A DNA stretch of 64,000 bases, from NCBI GenBank assembly GCA_027491115.1, contig JAIXWV010000030.1, positions 1 to 64,000 on the forward strand, given 5' to 3'. This DNA comes from Pseudomonadota bacterium. GTDB lineage: Bacteria > Bdellovibrionota > UBA1018 > CAIMNF01. Position 1 is the stretch's first letter, and each line of letters begins with the position of its first letter. This document shows, in pieces, positions 24,962 through 33,647 of the stretch. The notes below the pieces were generated by a model. It had not been told where the DNA came from. It saw only the letters and a program-made list of their open reading frames with translations, and did not search any database. The translations under genes and the position numbers were made by a program.

Positions 24962-26632
24962 TCAAACGTCGAGTACCAGAGGAACGACCGTAGGCTTCCT
25001 GCCGATTTTTCGGTCAAAGAAGCGACGAAGCTCGATCCGCAAGTTCTCGGCGAAATCGGGGTCGATGACGCCATGCCTCAGCTCCTTGTTGTAACGTTGG
25101 ATGACTTGGGCCACCACCTGTTGGGCATCCTGAAGGAGCGCCGCCTCGAGACGGTCGTTCACAAGCCCCTTGGCGAGGACCTCGGGACGGGTGAGCACCT
25201 TGCCAGAGCCTTTTTCGCGGGCGAGGAGACAGAACACGACGCCCGATTCAGCCAAACGACGGCGATCCCGCAAGAGATCTCGGGTGATTTCATCGCCCTC
25301 CCGGCTCTCCACCAGGACCCGTAGCTCGGTGATTTCGTCGACGATCCTGAGCCCGTCGCGGTCAATCTCGATGATCTCGCCGTTTTGAATCACGCAAACA
25401 TTCGACTCTTCGACTCCTGTTTCGGCAGCGAGCTTGGCATGATGAACCAGGTGGCGGTACTCCCCGTGAATCGGAATGAAAAATTTCGGGCGCACCATCT
25501 CGATCATCTTCTTGAGCTCGGGCCTTGTGGCGTGACCACTGGTGTGCACGTCTTCAATCGCATCGTAAAGCACTTCGGCTCCCTGGCGGAACAGCTGATT
25601 GGTCAGCTTGGAAATGGCGACTTCGTTTCCTGGAATCTGGCTCGAGCTCAGGATCACCAAGTCCTCTTCATTCAGTGAAACGTGGGCATGCTCGCCATGG
25701 GCGATCCGGTTCAGGGCCGAGCGGGGCTCACCCTGGCATCCGGTCGAGAGGATCACGACGTTCTTCCGGTCGTACTGCCAGACGTCCTCGATCCCGATCA
25801 CATTGCGGGTGTCGAGATGGATGGCCCCCCGCTCCTGCGCAAGGCGCACATTCTGCTCCATGCTCCGTCCGGTGAGGGCGATCTTCTTTCCCATTTTGTT
25901 GGCGAGCTTGAAGATGTTCGCCATCCGTCCGACGTTCGAAGAGAAAAGTGAAATCAGGATCAGGCCGCGAGAGGCGTCGAATAATTCCTCCATTCGCTCC
26001 TGGATGCGGGTGTCTTGGAGACCATGACTTTCGCGCTCGACATTGGTCGAGTCCGAGAGCAGGAGCAACACCCCTTCGTCGCCGGCTTTTTTGAAGGCGT
26101 CCCACTCGAGAATGTCACCAAAGAACGGAGAAGGATCCAACTTGAAGTCGCCGGTGTGGACGATCTTTCCAAGGGGGGTATCGATTAGCAGTGCGAAAGC
26201 GTCGATGATCGAATGATTCACCGACAGGGTGGTCACTTTCAGATCTCCGAGCTCGATCATCGCGCCCGAGTGCATGATCCGGATCGGAACCGCCTGGTCG
26301 AGACCTGCATCCTTCAGCTTTTCGCGGATCATCAGACTGGTGAAGTGAGAAGCATAGATCGGTACCCGAATGCCGGCTTTGAGCGCAAAAGGAATCGCAC
26401 CGATGTGGTCTTCGTGTCCGTGGGTGGCGAAGATGGCCTTGATCTTGTCTTTTTTGGTGAGCAGATGGGCGAAGTTCGGGATCACGAACTCTACCCCGAA
26501 ATGATCGAGCTCCGAGAACATGAGGCCGCAGTCGATCAGAATCGCCGAGGACTCGGTCTCGATCAACATGCAATTCATCCCGATCTCGCCCAACCCACCG
26601 TATGGCGTGACCGTGACCTTGCCTGATTTCAT
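24962..26632 (-). CDS. rnj: Ribonuclease J
   Basis: 556 residues. The metallo-beta-lactamase core has HGHEDH at residues 71-76, with further zinc ligands in SVNHSIIDA and HTGDFK. A beta-CASP domain follows, then SSQIPGNE, and a C-terminal domain of the RNase J type. RNase J is a 5'-to-3' exonuclease and endonuclease in mRNA decay and rRNA maturation. Its presence fits a lineage outside the RNase E-centred Gammaproteobacteria. It overlaps the start of uridine kinase by 4 bases and precedes leuS. Confidence 0.95.
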   Translation of the reverse strand: MKSGKVTVTPYGGLGEIGMNCMLIETESSAILIDCGLMFSELDHFGVEFVIPNFAHLLTKKDKIKAIFATHGHEDHIGAIPFALKAGIRVPIYASHFTSLMIREKLKDAGLDQAVPIRIMHSGAMIELGDLKVTTLSVNHSIIDAFALLIDTPLGKIVHTGDFKLDPSPFFGDILEWDAFKKAGDEGVLLLLSDSTNVERESHGLQDTRIQERMEELFDASRGLILISLFSSNVGRMANIFKLANKMGKKIALTGRSMEQNVRLAQERGAIHLDTRNVIGIEDVWQYDRKNVVILSTGCQGEPRSALNRIAHGEHAHVSLNEEDLVILSSSQIPGNEVAISKLTNQLFRQGAEVLYDAIEDVHTSGHATRPELKKMIEMVRPKFFIPIHGEYRHLVHHAKLAAETGVEESNVCVIQNGEIIEIDRDGLRIVDEITELRVLVESREGDEITRDLLRDRRRLAESGVVFCLLAREKGSGKVLTRPEVLAKGLVNDRLEAALLQDAQQVVAQVIQRYNKELRHGVIDPDFAENLRIELRRFFDRKIGRKPTVVPLVLDV

Positions 26633-27246
26633 TTCATCTCCAGGAGCTTCTGTTTGATCATGGCGGCTAGCATGGTTGCAGCCGTGTCGGTTTCTTCTCC
26701 AACAATGATGTCGGCGTACTGCCGCGTGGGTTCCAGGTAAAGCTGGTGCATGGGACGGACGGTATCGTAGTACTGCCGGATGATGTCTTCGAGGCTGCGG
26801 CTCCGGTCTTTCAAGTCCCGGAACAGGCGACGGATGAAGCGGATGTCTGACTCGACATGCAGGTAAAACTTGAGGTCGAAATGATTGCGAATCGATTCGT
26901 CCCAGAGAGCGAAGATCCCCTCGACGATGAGGATTTTACACGGTCCGACCGGTGTGGTCTTGGTCGTCCTACGGGAGCTGGAATAGTCATAAACGGGACT
27001 CTCGACCCGCTTTCCCTCACGCAACACCTCGAGATGGGACCGCATCAACTCCCAGTCGAACGCATCGGGATGGTCGAAGTTGGGTTCGTCGTTGATTTTG
27101 AGGTGGGAAGGGGGACGTGGGAGGTAATAGGAATCCTGGTGGAGCACGCCCACTTTCGGATCGCTGATCTGACTCAAAACTTTCTGCGTGAACGTGGTCT
27201 TTCCGGAGCCTGAGCCGCCGGCGATTCCGATGATGTACATGCCCAT
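26629..27246 (-). CDS. udk: Uridine kinase
   Basis: About 205 residues. The P-loop is GIAGGSGSGKTTF near the start. Later blocks are HQDSYY, FDHPDAFDWELM and PVYDYSS, the substrate-binding phrases of uridine kinases, and a mobile lid region with FIRRLFRDLKDRSRSLEDII. It phosphorylates uridine and cytidine in pyrimidine salvage. The start may be the ATG at 27246 or 27240; neither has a strong ribosome site. It overlaps the end of the MltD-like gene just upstream. Confidence 0.93.
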   Translation of the reverse strand: MGMYIIGIAGGSGSGKTTFTQKVLSQISDPKVGVLHQDSYYLPRPPSHLKINDEPNFDHPDAFDWELMRSHLEVLREGKRVESPVYDYSSSRRTTKTTPVGPCKILIVEGIFALWDESIRNHFDLKFYLHVESDIRFIRRLFRDLKDRSRSLEDIIRQYYDTVRPMHQLYLEPTRQYADIIVGEETDTAATMLAAMIKQKLLEMK

Positions 27247-27257
27247 AGTTGACTGGC

Positions 27258-28394
27258 TCAAGGATACTGAAGCTTTCGGAACTCCTCAAGGGTAATCCCC
27301 GCGATCCGGACAGGATAGTGTGCAGGGATTTCAGCCTCGTTTTTCCAGATCGGATCCCGGAAGTGCGGGTTGAGTCGCTTGAGGGTCTCCTGATCCAGGC
27401 GATAGTGTGCAACGATCCTGCCGATTTTCAGATTTTTCGGAAAAGCCAGACTGAGATACGGAGGAAGGCCATCCTCATCCTGCCTCTGCCGCTCCTCATG
27501 CACATCACACATGGCCAAAAACTCAAAAAGGTAATTGCGGGATGCGAACTTGAAAGAGGGCTCCTTGAAGATCCGGATGATCTTCACCGGATCATCCGTT
27601 CCGAGTGTTTTCACCGCCTTTTTCACCAGGGACGGCCCGTGGTGGTACGCCATGACAGCCAAGGCCCAACTTCCCAACAACTGATGATTGCGACGCAAGA
27701 ACCGGGCAGCCGCACGGGTGGACTTCAAGGGATCGAAACGCTCATCGATCGAGTGTCCGACCCTGAGATCTCGGGCGGCTGTCTGCGGCATGAACTGCCA
27801 GATGCCGACAGCACCCGCCTTGGACTTGGCCTCTTGATTGAAAGCACTCTCCACAAAGGGGAGCAGTACCAACTCTTCGGGAACCCCCTCCTCGCGAAAC
27901 ATCTCTCGCATGCGCTTCAAGTAAGGGCGGGACTCACCGAACGCGGCTTCGACCCGATCCTTCCGACCCGACTGGATGCGAAGTCGGCGATCTTCGGCTG
28001 CGAAGGCATAGGCGCGAGGATCTTCTATGGCATCCATCGCCTCAAACACCGGCCTGAGTTTTGGATCGAGACGGCTCACGGACACTTTTCCAGACGGAGC
28101 CCTGGAGAGCGCGCTCAAAGCGATCCGTACCTCACCCCGACCGCGCCTGGCGTCGGACTCAGTCCGATGCCTGGAGTAGATTCGTGCGGGATTCATCGAG
28201 TCATGCACCAACCAGTCGGAGGACTCAAACTCAGTATAAACCCGCTTCCAGAAGCGAATCTGTGCTTCGGACCAGGAATCAAGTGTGACTCCCAACTTTT
28301 GAAATCGCCGTTCATGGGTTAGGATCTCGTTTGCCCGGACAGAGGCGGGATCAAGGATGAGAACACACGTGGCGACCAGAATCATCTTTGTCAT
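27258..28394 (-). CDS. MltD-like membrane-bound lytic transglycosylase
   Basis: 378 residues from the ATG at 28394 (a GTG at 28412 is possible). A signal sequence is followed by a helical region and an SLT catalytic domain (about 175-290) with ELVLLPFVESAFNQEA, where the Glu in VESAF is catalytic, then GAVGIWQFMPQTA, ERFDPLKST and VMAYHHGPS. The end has a LysM-like segment (LDQETLKRLNPHF). It cleaves glycan strands of peptidoglycan. Its 5' end overlaps the head-to-head neighbour on the other strand. Confidence 0.88.
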   Translation of the reverse strand: MTKMILVATCVLILDPASVRANEILTHERRFQKLGVTLDSWSEAQIRFWKRVYTEFESSDWLVHDSMNPARIYSRHRTESDARRGRGEVRIALSALSRAPSGKVSVSRLDPKLRPVFEAMDAIEDPRAYAFAAEDRRLRIQSGRKDRVEAAFGESRPYLKRMREMFREEGVPEELVLLPFVESAFNQEAKSKAGAVGIWQFMPQTAARDLRVGHSIDERFDPLKSTRAAARFLRRNHQLLGSWALAVMAYHHGPSLVKKAVKTLGTDDPVKIIRIFKEPSFKFASRNYLFEFLAMCDVHEERQRQDEDGLPPYLSLAFPKNLKIGRIVAHYRLDQETLKRLNPHFRDPIWKNEAEIPAHYPVRIAGITLEEFRKLQYP

Positions 28395-29418
28395 CACTTT
28401 TGCTGCAATCACCCTTGCTCTAGTCACCACATTCCTCCTGAATCAGAGTACGGCAAATCCCGGGATACGGATACTGATCGACCGTCCTCCGAACACCCTC
28501 GAAGCCGGTCAAAATCCTGACGTGATGGCGAGAAAGATCCTTCCTCTCATGGAAGCGGGTTACCGGGTCGCAACACCGTTCGATCCCGAGGACTTCAAAC
28601 TCCTCCCTCCTTTAGCCGACCGCCCCGTTCTTCACTTCCGCACCGTCAGGGACGAGCTCGCACGTGGGATCCTGTTCGAGAAGGGCGAGGTCGACGTTCT
28701 GTTCAACAGCCTTTCCCTTTCAAAGACCCGATGGTTTCAGAAACAAGGGGCCTCCCTGGTTGAGGCTCCAGGGCACCACCTTTCGTTCATTGGATTCAAT
28801 TTGCGCGACCCGGCACTTTCCGACCCGAATCTCCGCAGGGCCATCTTGCACGCACTGCCCCTCGATCAATGGGTCCACAACAAATTTTTCGACATGGTGA
28901 CACCACTCCCGGTTCTTGCGGATTCATTCCGGCCTGAAGCCGCGCGATCCCTCATTGGGTCGCGTGGACCAATTAAGTTACGCTTTTTGACCACTCCGGT
29001 CCGCGAGGGCAACGAGCTGGCCTTGCTCGTCCGCGAAGCCCTGGGCAAGGTGGGAATCGAAGTGGAAGTGGTTCCACTCGAGTCCTCCTTGTTTTTTCAG
29101 CGCCTGAAGCGTGGGGACTTCCAGATCTTCGGATCTCGCTTGCTTCGCGAGACCGAGAACGATTCCATCTCAGACTACCTTCTGCCCGGGAAGAACAAGA
29201 ATTACTTTTCCTGGAGTCCGGATCGAACTTTGGCCGACAAAAATGGGAATCTCAGCTGGGCCGCGGCCGAGAAGCGGGTGCTGGAGGAACTACCCCTCAT
29301 TCCGCTCTTCACTTGGAAGCACGGACTCCTGCTGTCCAACCGCATTCGTAAGTCCACCCCTCCGCCCCGGATCGAAGAGGATTCCTTTCGCTTTTTGTCC
29401 ACCCTTCAGCTAGATTGA
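28357..29418 (+). CDS. Solute-binding protein family 5-like (ABC-type peptide binding), short form
   Basis: 353 residues. An N-terminal hydrophobic segment (about residues 8-28) may be an uncleaved anchor. The rest matches parts of the SBP-5 fold: RPVLHFRTVRDELARGILFEKGEVDVLFN, LSFIGFNLRDPALSDPNLRRAILHALPLDQWV, and a C-terminal RVLEELPLIPLFTWKHGLLL. Typical members are over 500 residues, so the N-terminal part of the fold is missing or reduced. No permease or ATPase is adjacent. It may bind a peptide or work in wall recycling. It leads a plus-strand run into rsmE (4 bp). Confidence 0.75.
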   Translation: MRTHVATRIIFVITFAAITLALVTTFLLNQSTANPGIRILIDRPPNTLEAGQNPDVMARKILPLMEAGYRVATPFDPEDFKLLPPLADRPVLHFRTVRDELARGILFEKGEVDVLFNSLSLSKTRWFQKQGASLVEAPGHHLSFIGFNLRDPALSDPNLRRAILHALPLDQWVHNKFFDMVTPLPVLADSFRPEAARSLIGSRGPIKLRFLTTPVREGNELALLVREALGKVGIEVEVVPLESSLFFQRLKRGDFQIFGSRLLRETENDSISDYLLPGKNKNYFSWSPDRTLADKNGNLSWAAAEKRVLEELPLIPLFTWKHGLLLSNRIRKSTPPPRIEEDSFRFLSTLQLD

Positions 29419-29422
29419 AACT

Positions 29423-30190
29423 ATGCGACGCGCCCTCTGCGATTTTCTTCCGCAGAAGCCCGGAATGTGGGTTGAACTCTCGGAAAACGAATCCCGCCAC
29501 CTTCTCTCCGTCCTAAGACTGGGACCCGGAGACGAAATCGAACTTCTCGACGGACGCGGGGGTTCCGCGCCCGCACGGATCGAGTTCAAAGGAAAATCTC
29601 CTGGAGCCGTTTTGACCGAATCTCCGCGGATCGACCCCGCACGGACTTCCGCTCCAGTGGAGCTGTTCATTTCGGTGCTGAAGGGCGAGGCCATGGAGTG
29701 GGTGATTGAGAAATCTGTGGAGCTCGGGGTCCGCGCCCTCACTCCGGTGGAAACTGAATTCAGCGTGGTGAAGCTCAAGAAAAAAGGTCTCGAAAATTTC
29801 CAGGAGCGTTGGCAAAAAATGGCCGACCAGGCCCTGAAGCAGTGCGGACGTCTCGACCGAATGGTGATCCACACCCCGGCGCCGTTTGAGATTGCACTGG
29901 AGAAGCCCGGACCATGGGTCTGGCTCGATGAGGATCTGGCCCAGAATGGCGGGATCGAGTCCCACCTGAGCCGTGGATGCCCTTCGGCAACTTCGGATCA
30001 ACCGGTCCGCCTCTTGATCGGTCCGGAAGGTGGCTTCAGCCCCAAGGAAAAGAGCCGCCTTTTGCAATTGACGGGGAGCGAAAAGAGGGAGATAAAAAGG
30101 GCACATCTGGGATCCCTGATCTTGAGGGCTGAAACCGCCGCACTCGCTGCGGTCGCCATCGCGGTCGGACAACACTATGGAAAAAGATAG
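29423..30190 (+). CDS. rsmE: 16S rRNA (uracil1498-N3)-methyltransferase
   Basis: 255 residues with the RsmE order: an N-terminal PUA-like domain (about 1-75, with ESRHLLSVLRLGPGDEIELLDGRG) and a C-terminal SPOUT domain with a trefoil-knot signature LLIGPEGGFSPKE and LGSLILRAETA. It methylates U1498 of 16S rRNA. It overlaps the RDD gene downstream by 14 bp. Confidence 0.95.
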   Translation: MRRALCDFLPQKPGMWVELSENESRHLLSVLRLGPGDEIELLDGRGGSAPARIEFKGKSPGAVLTESPRIDPARTSAPVELFISVLKGEAMEWVIEKSVELGVRALTPVETEFSVVKLKKKGLENFQERWQKMADQALKQCGRLDRMVIHTPAPFEIALEKPGPWVWLDEDLAQNGGIESHLSRGCPSATSDQPVRLLIGPEGGFSPKEKSRLLQLTGSEKREIKRAHLGSLILRAETAALAAVAIAVGQHYGKR

Positions 30191-30812
30191 AATCAGCTTT
30201 AGGCCCCTGCACGACGGAATGGGCTTTCACCCGTTCTCCGACGGTCTTCCCTATGCTCCTGAGGCAAAAAGGAAACAGGCTCCGTCCACCGGAACCGGCG
30301 CCATTTCGGCAGGAACTCCTCGATTCGCTGAACCGATCCGGACCGCACGCCAACTTCAACAGGCATCCCAGGCTCGCATTCAGCCGACTCCACCGCCGGT
30401 TTCCCGTCCGGTCGCAACCCAGACACCCGCACAACCCGACCTGATTCGCAGGCGTGCATTTGCGTACCTGCTCGATGCCATTCTTCACGCCGGTTTTTGG
30501 ATCACCACCAATCTTGCCGCACTCTTTGCATTCAAGTTCCATCTCGATCCTGAGTTGATGCTTCAGAATCCGGCCGGATTCCTGGCTTTCTTCCTGCTCT
30601 CCCAGTGGTTGTTCGTCACGCTTCAGGAAGTGCTCTTTGAGACTTCTGCGGGCAAAGTTTTTTTCCAGCTCGAGTTCGATCGCGGACACCGCTCCCTTCT
30701 GCTGAGGTCGATTGTGTTCGCCCTGGGTTCGCTGCTGGTGTTCGGTTGGTTCTTCCGGCCGCAGGACAGCCTCGGAAAATTGCACCTCCGACAAGGGATC
30801 CAACGTTCATGA
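30177..30812 (+). CDS. RDD family membrane protein
   Basis: 211 residues. The N-terminal half is disordered, Pro/Gln-rich, and opens with a strongly phrased block, [15 protein letters not shown]. The C-terminal half (about 95-205) is an RDD domain: [18 protein letters not shown], two more helices, then [20 protein letters not shown] proteins are integral membrane proteins of mostly unknown role, some with transport links. The short N-terminal phrase looks like a docking peptide rather than filler. The ATGA overlap with rfaE2 suggests coupling. Confidence 0.8.
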   Translation: MEKDRISFRPLHDGMGFHPFSDGLPYAPEAKRKQAPSTGTGAISAGTPRFAEPIRTARQLQQASQARIQPTPPPVSRPVATQTPAQPDLIRRRAFAYLLDAILHAGFWITTNLAALFAFKFHLDPELMLQNPAGFLAFFLLSQWLFVTLQEVLFETSAGKVFFQLEFDRGHRSLLLRSIVFALGSLLVFGWFFRPQDSLGKLHLRQGIQRS

Positions 30813-31279
30813 TCCGAGCAAAGATCCTGAGTCCGGCGAGCCTCAGGAACCGCCTCAAGAGAAGAGGTAAGAAACGCGTCGTTTTCACGAACGGCTGCTT
30901 TGACATCCTTCATGCGGGTCACGTGGATTATCTTGAACGGGCGGCAAAGCTCGGTGAGGTTCTGGTCGTCGCCCTGAACACCGACGAGTCGACCCGCCGA
31001 TTGAAGGGCCCCACCCGTCCGATCAATCCACTGAAGGACAGAATGAAGGTGATCGCGGCACTGGAGTCCGTGAGCTATGTCACCTGGTTTGACCAGGACA
31101 CCCCGCTCGAGCTCATTGAAAAGATCCTTCCGGATGTTCTGGTCAAAGGCGGAGACTACCGGGTCCGGGACATTGTCGGATACGACACCGTTCGAGAACA
31201 CGGGGGTAAAGTACGCACCCTTCCCTTCGTCGAGGGCCGGAGCACGACCTCCATCATCTCCAAAGCCCAGATGAAGTGA
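30809..31279 (+). CDS. rfaE2: D-glycero-beta-D-manno-heptose 1-phosphate adenylyltransferase
   Basis: 156 residues from the ATG at 30809. The nucleotidyltransferase signature is [22 protein letters not shown], followed by [29 protein letters not shown] and a C-terminal [11 protein letters not shown]. It is the stand-alone second half of the bifunctional HldE, activating heptose 1-phosphate as ADP-heptose for LPS inner core. The kinase half is not in the window. An upstream extension to 30746 overlaps the RDD gene and has no support. Confidence 0.93.
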   Translation: MIRAKILSPASLRNRLKRRGKKRVVFTNGCFDILHAGHVDYLERAAKLGEVLVVALNTDESTRRLKGPTRPINPLKDRMKVIAALESVSYVTWFDQDTPLELIEKILPDVLVKGGDYRVRDIVGYDTVREHGGKVRTLPFVEGRSTTSIISKAQMK

Positions 31280-31810
31280 TTACTTCTGGGGCGCGTTCTT
31301 GTCGAACCAGGCGACCGACATCAACGACAGACCGAAAACGATCCATGCGAAAAACATCGGGCCGCGTGGAATGTCCGCTTCATGATAGGCGCGGAACGCG
31401 GGGCAAAACAGACAAGTGATGAAAATCCAACCGTAGGCTCCCCAGGTCAGACCGATTCCAAAGCGATTGCCACGGTGATTGGTGCCCGTGAAATGAGCGT
31501 AAGTGGTTCCGAGCACGATGGCGAGAGTGAAGAACACGATCAGACCGACCACGATGCCCGAAGCCGATCCATATGCCATGGCGGTGTTCCCGAGAATCGG
31601 AAGAGCAGAGATCCTAAAGGGTGTGGTGATATCCATCCCTTTGATTGCCGAATAGATCATCCCGAAAACGAGCATCATTGCTCCGGCAAAAAGTCCTGCG
31701 AACACTCCAGCGCGGATCCGCTCGGAGCGAAAACGGGTCCAAAGCGCGACGACGTTGTACTCGCCAGGAATGGAATCCGGATTAAAATTACGGTCTTTCA
31801 TATGGTTCAT
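31280..31810 (-). CDS. Four-helix membrane protein, hypothetical
   Basis: 176 residues from the ATG at 31810; other starts at 31801 and 31843 are possible. Four hydrophobic helices are visible: GVFAGLFAGAMMLVFGMIY, ASGIVVGLIVFFTLAIVLG, GAYGWIFITCLFC and a final MFFAWIVFGLSLMSVAWF. No family is recognised. Its stop touches the stop of the convergent rfaE2 gene with no spacer. Confidence 0.7.
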   Translation of the reverse strand: MNHMKDRNFNPDSIPGEYNVVALWTRFRSERIRAGVFAGLFAGAMMLVFGMIYSAIKGMDITTPFRISALPILGNTAMAYGSASGIVVGLIVFFTLAIVLGTTYAHFTGTNHRGNRFGIGLTWGAYGWIFITCLFCPAFRAYHEADIPRGPMFFAWIVFGLSLMSVAWFDKNAPQK

Positions 31811-31864
31811 AGGTGGTTCCCAATTTAACAAGGATCCACCCATGATTCCACGGCGAAAGCAGAT

Positions 31865-32875
31865 TTATTTTACAGCTGGGGGAGCCGAGGCCGGGGCGCG
31901 CGCTGCGTCGCCTGACGCTGCAGCATCCACCGGGGCCGCCGCTTGAGCCGGGGCTGCAGCAGGTGCTTGAGCCATGCTCTTTTCGGCAGGAGTATTCTTG
32001 AACGGAAGGTTCTGGGCTGATCCACCCGGGGCGGATTCAGGCTCACCTTGACGGTCCCGCGTCAGACGGGCTTCAGGCACGTAGTACAGACTGAAGCCTG
32101 CATAGATCTTGTTCGGGTCTTTGATCAACTGGCGGTTGTTCTCCCAAAGCTTCTTCCACTTGGCGCGGGTTCCATAGACGTCTCCCGAAATGGTGCCGAG
32201 AGTGTCTCCACGCTTGATCAGGTAACGCTCACCATTTCTTTCAATGGTGACCATACCGGCATCACTCAAAACGATCTTGGTGCCGGGAGGAACATGATTC
32301 GGGTCTTTGATCGCCTTGCGATTGGTTTCGTAAATTTCTTTCCAGCGATAAAGATCGCCATAATGCTCGAACGCGATCTTCATGAGCGTGTCTCCGCGCC
32401 TCACGCGGTAGGGCTTACCGTCAACCACAGCTGCAGCTTCTTTCTCAGGAGCGGCTTGGGCCACCACCGAAGGCTCTGCAGGAGCGGCTTCCTCGACCGG
32501 GGCAGCAGCCACAGGTTCTGCCGCGGGCACCTCAGCCGGAGGAGCTTCCGCTACGGGAGTTTCCGCTACGGGAGCTTCAGCAACCGGAGTTTCAGCCACG
32601 GGTGCGTCTGCCGCAGGGGCCGCAGCCAGAGCAGGATCTTCCGCCACAGGTGAGGCAGCTTCCGCCGCCTTCACTTCTCCGTCTGGAGCAGGGGGAACGT
32701 CCGCGACTTCAGGAACAGCGTCTGTCGGGAGTGAGGAATCCGCTTCACCGACCGCCGCGGTCTCAGGGGTATCTCCAGTCGGCTCGTCCACCTGTGACGA
32801 AGAACACGCCGTCATGGAAATCAATGCCAACAACAGCGCAGTTACCTTCAGGTGACGAAACTTGAAATAGTCCAT
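31865..32875 (-). CDS. Lipoprotein with two LysM domains and Pro/Ala/Glu repeat
   Basis: 336 residues. A signal peptide and lipobox TAC place Cys24 as the lipidated residue. Residues 28-150 are acidic and disordered. LysM domain 1 is at about 156-204 (YRVRRGDTLMKIAFEHYG) and LysM 2 at 217-268 (YLIKRGDTLGTISGDVYG). Each is followed by W-K-x-(I/L)-(Y/W)-E-x-N-R, as in bacterial LysM wall binders. A Gln/Ala/Pro-rich tail follows. It would tether the outer membrane to peptidoglycan. An imperfect tandem repeat of VAETPVAEAP units is encoded around 32486-32614. It is 74 bp after the next lipoprotein gene on this strand. Confidence 0.88.
   Translation of the reverse strand: MDYFKFRHLKVTALLLALISMTACSSSQVDEPTGDTPETAAVGEADSSLPTDAVPEVADVPPAPDGEVKAAEAASPVAEDPALAAAPAADAPVAETPVAEAPVAETPVAEAPPAEVPAAEPVAAAPVEEAAPAEPSVVAQAAPEKEAAAVVDGKPYRVRRGDTLMKIAFEHYGDLYRWKEIYETNRKAIKDPNHVPPGTKIVLSDAGMVTIERNGERYLIKRGDTLGTISGDVYGTRAKWKKLWENNRQLIKDPNKIYAGFSLYYVPEARLTRDRQGEPESAPGGSAQNLPFKNTPAEKSMAQAPAAAPAQAAAPVDAAASGDAARAPASAPPAVK
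32486..32614 (-). repeat. Imperfect short tandem repeat coding a Pro/Ala/Glu linker
   Basis: The reading frame repeats a 5-residue unit (A-P-V-A-E or E-T-P-V-A variants) about seven times in residues 88-130 of the LysM lipoprotein, with matching imperfect repeats in the DNA. Such tracts commonly change length by slippage; no length variation can be judged from one sequence. Confidence 0.7.
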
Positions 32876-32949
32876 ACATGGCCTCCATTCCTCGGATCGG
32901 TGGGCCTCGAGAAAATCTTGAAAAAAAATATGAGGGGATTGACTCCAGA

Positions 32950-33627
32950 CTACTTCTTGTAACAGTAACCGACGAACATCTCGGTCCGCTTGTGCTCTGC
33001 GTCCACGCGAAACACCTTGAAGAACAGATACCCTCTGGAGTCCTTGCGGATCCAGACCTCGGCGGGAGCCCCGACATCCTGGTAAATGCCGAACTTGTTC
33101 TCTGTGATTCGGATAATCAGGGAATTCCCAGATTGATTCAGCTCAAAAACTTGACGCTTTTCATTGGTGAGGTTCTGACTGTTGACCCACCCGTTGTTCT
33201 TCCCGATCACCAATCGCTGCTCCACACGATCGGCAGCCCCTGGAAACAATGGGCCGTAATCCGGCGTCCCCTCGAAGGAGACATTCATCTGCCGGATGAC
33301 AATCTCACTCATGAGATTGGGGTCGGTTGCCTTGGTGCTGAAACAGATGGTCCGCGGATGGGGCTCGTCCAGAAGATCGAAGTCTGCCAGGGTAGGTCTT
33401 GATCGAGCCTCGTCGAACGCTTCGGAAACCGAGGCGTGACGGCTTTTTCCGGGGGAGTATGGTCGCGAATCCTCATCCTCAAACACACTGGTTGGAGTCT
33501 GCTTGGTGGCCGTCCCACGAACCGGCGGGGCCTCCGCATCCAAATCATCCCGGACAGGCGGATCGATCGAGCAAGCCGAGAGCGACCCCATGAGGACGGA
33601 CAGCGCGAGAAACCGACGCAAGTTCAT
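32950..33627 (-). CDS. Lipoprotein, hypothetical
   Basis: 225 residues from the ATG at 33627, giving a clean signal peptide with lipobox LSAC. A disordered region (about 25-75) is followed by a compact C-terminal domain (about 90-225) with many beta strands: ICFSTKATDPNLMSEIVIRQM, SLIIRITENKFG and KVFRVDAEHKRTEMFVGYCYKK. Two Cys residues lie at opposite ends of this domain and could pair. No family is recognised. It is about 20 bp downstream of the deoxynucleoside kinase gene. Confidence 0.7.
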   Translation of the reverse strand: MNLRRFLALSVLMGSLSACSIDPPVRDDLDAEAPPVRGTATKQTPTSVFEDEDSRPYSPGKSRHASVSEAFDEARSRPTLADFDLLDEPHPRTICFSTKATDPNLMSEIVIRQMNVSFEGTPDYGPLFPGAADRVEQRLVIGKNNGWVNSQNLTNEKRQVFELNQSGNSLIIRITENKFGIYQDVGAPAEVWIRKDSRGYLFFKVFRVDAEHKRTEMFVGYCYKK

Positions 33628-33647
33628 GGTTCCATTGAAACAAAGTT

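Noticed and set aside
23840-25324. A 494-codon plus-strand frame across leuS and RNase J
   Set aside because: It spans the junction of two strongly identified minus-strand genes and has no recognisable domain.
32486-32614. CRISPR-like repeat array
   Set aside because: The repeats are short, in frame and code for a Pro/Ala/Glu linker; there are no spacers or cas genes.
32876-32949. A third sigma-28 promoter before the LysM lipoprotein
   Set aside because: TCAAGATT and ACCGATCC occur on the minus strand but with a 12-base spacer and poor -10 match, so it is too weak to call.
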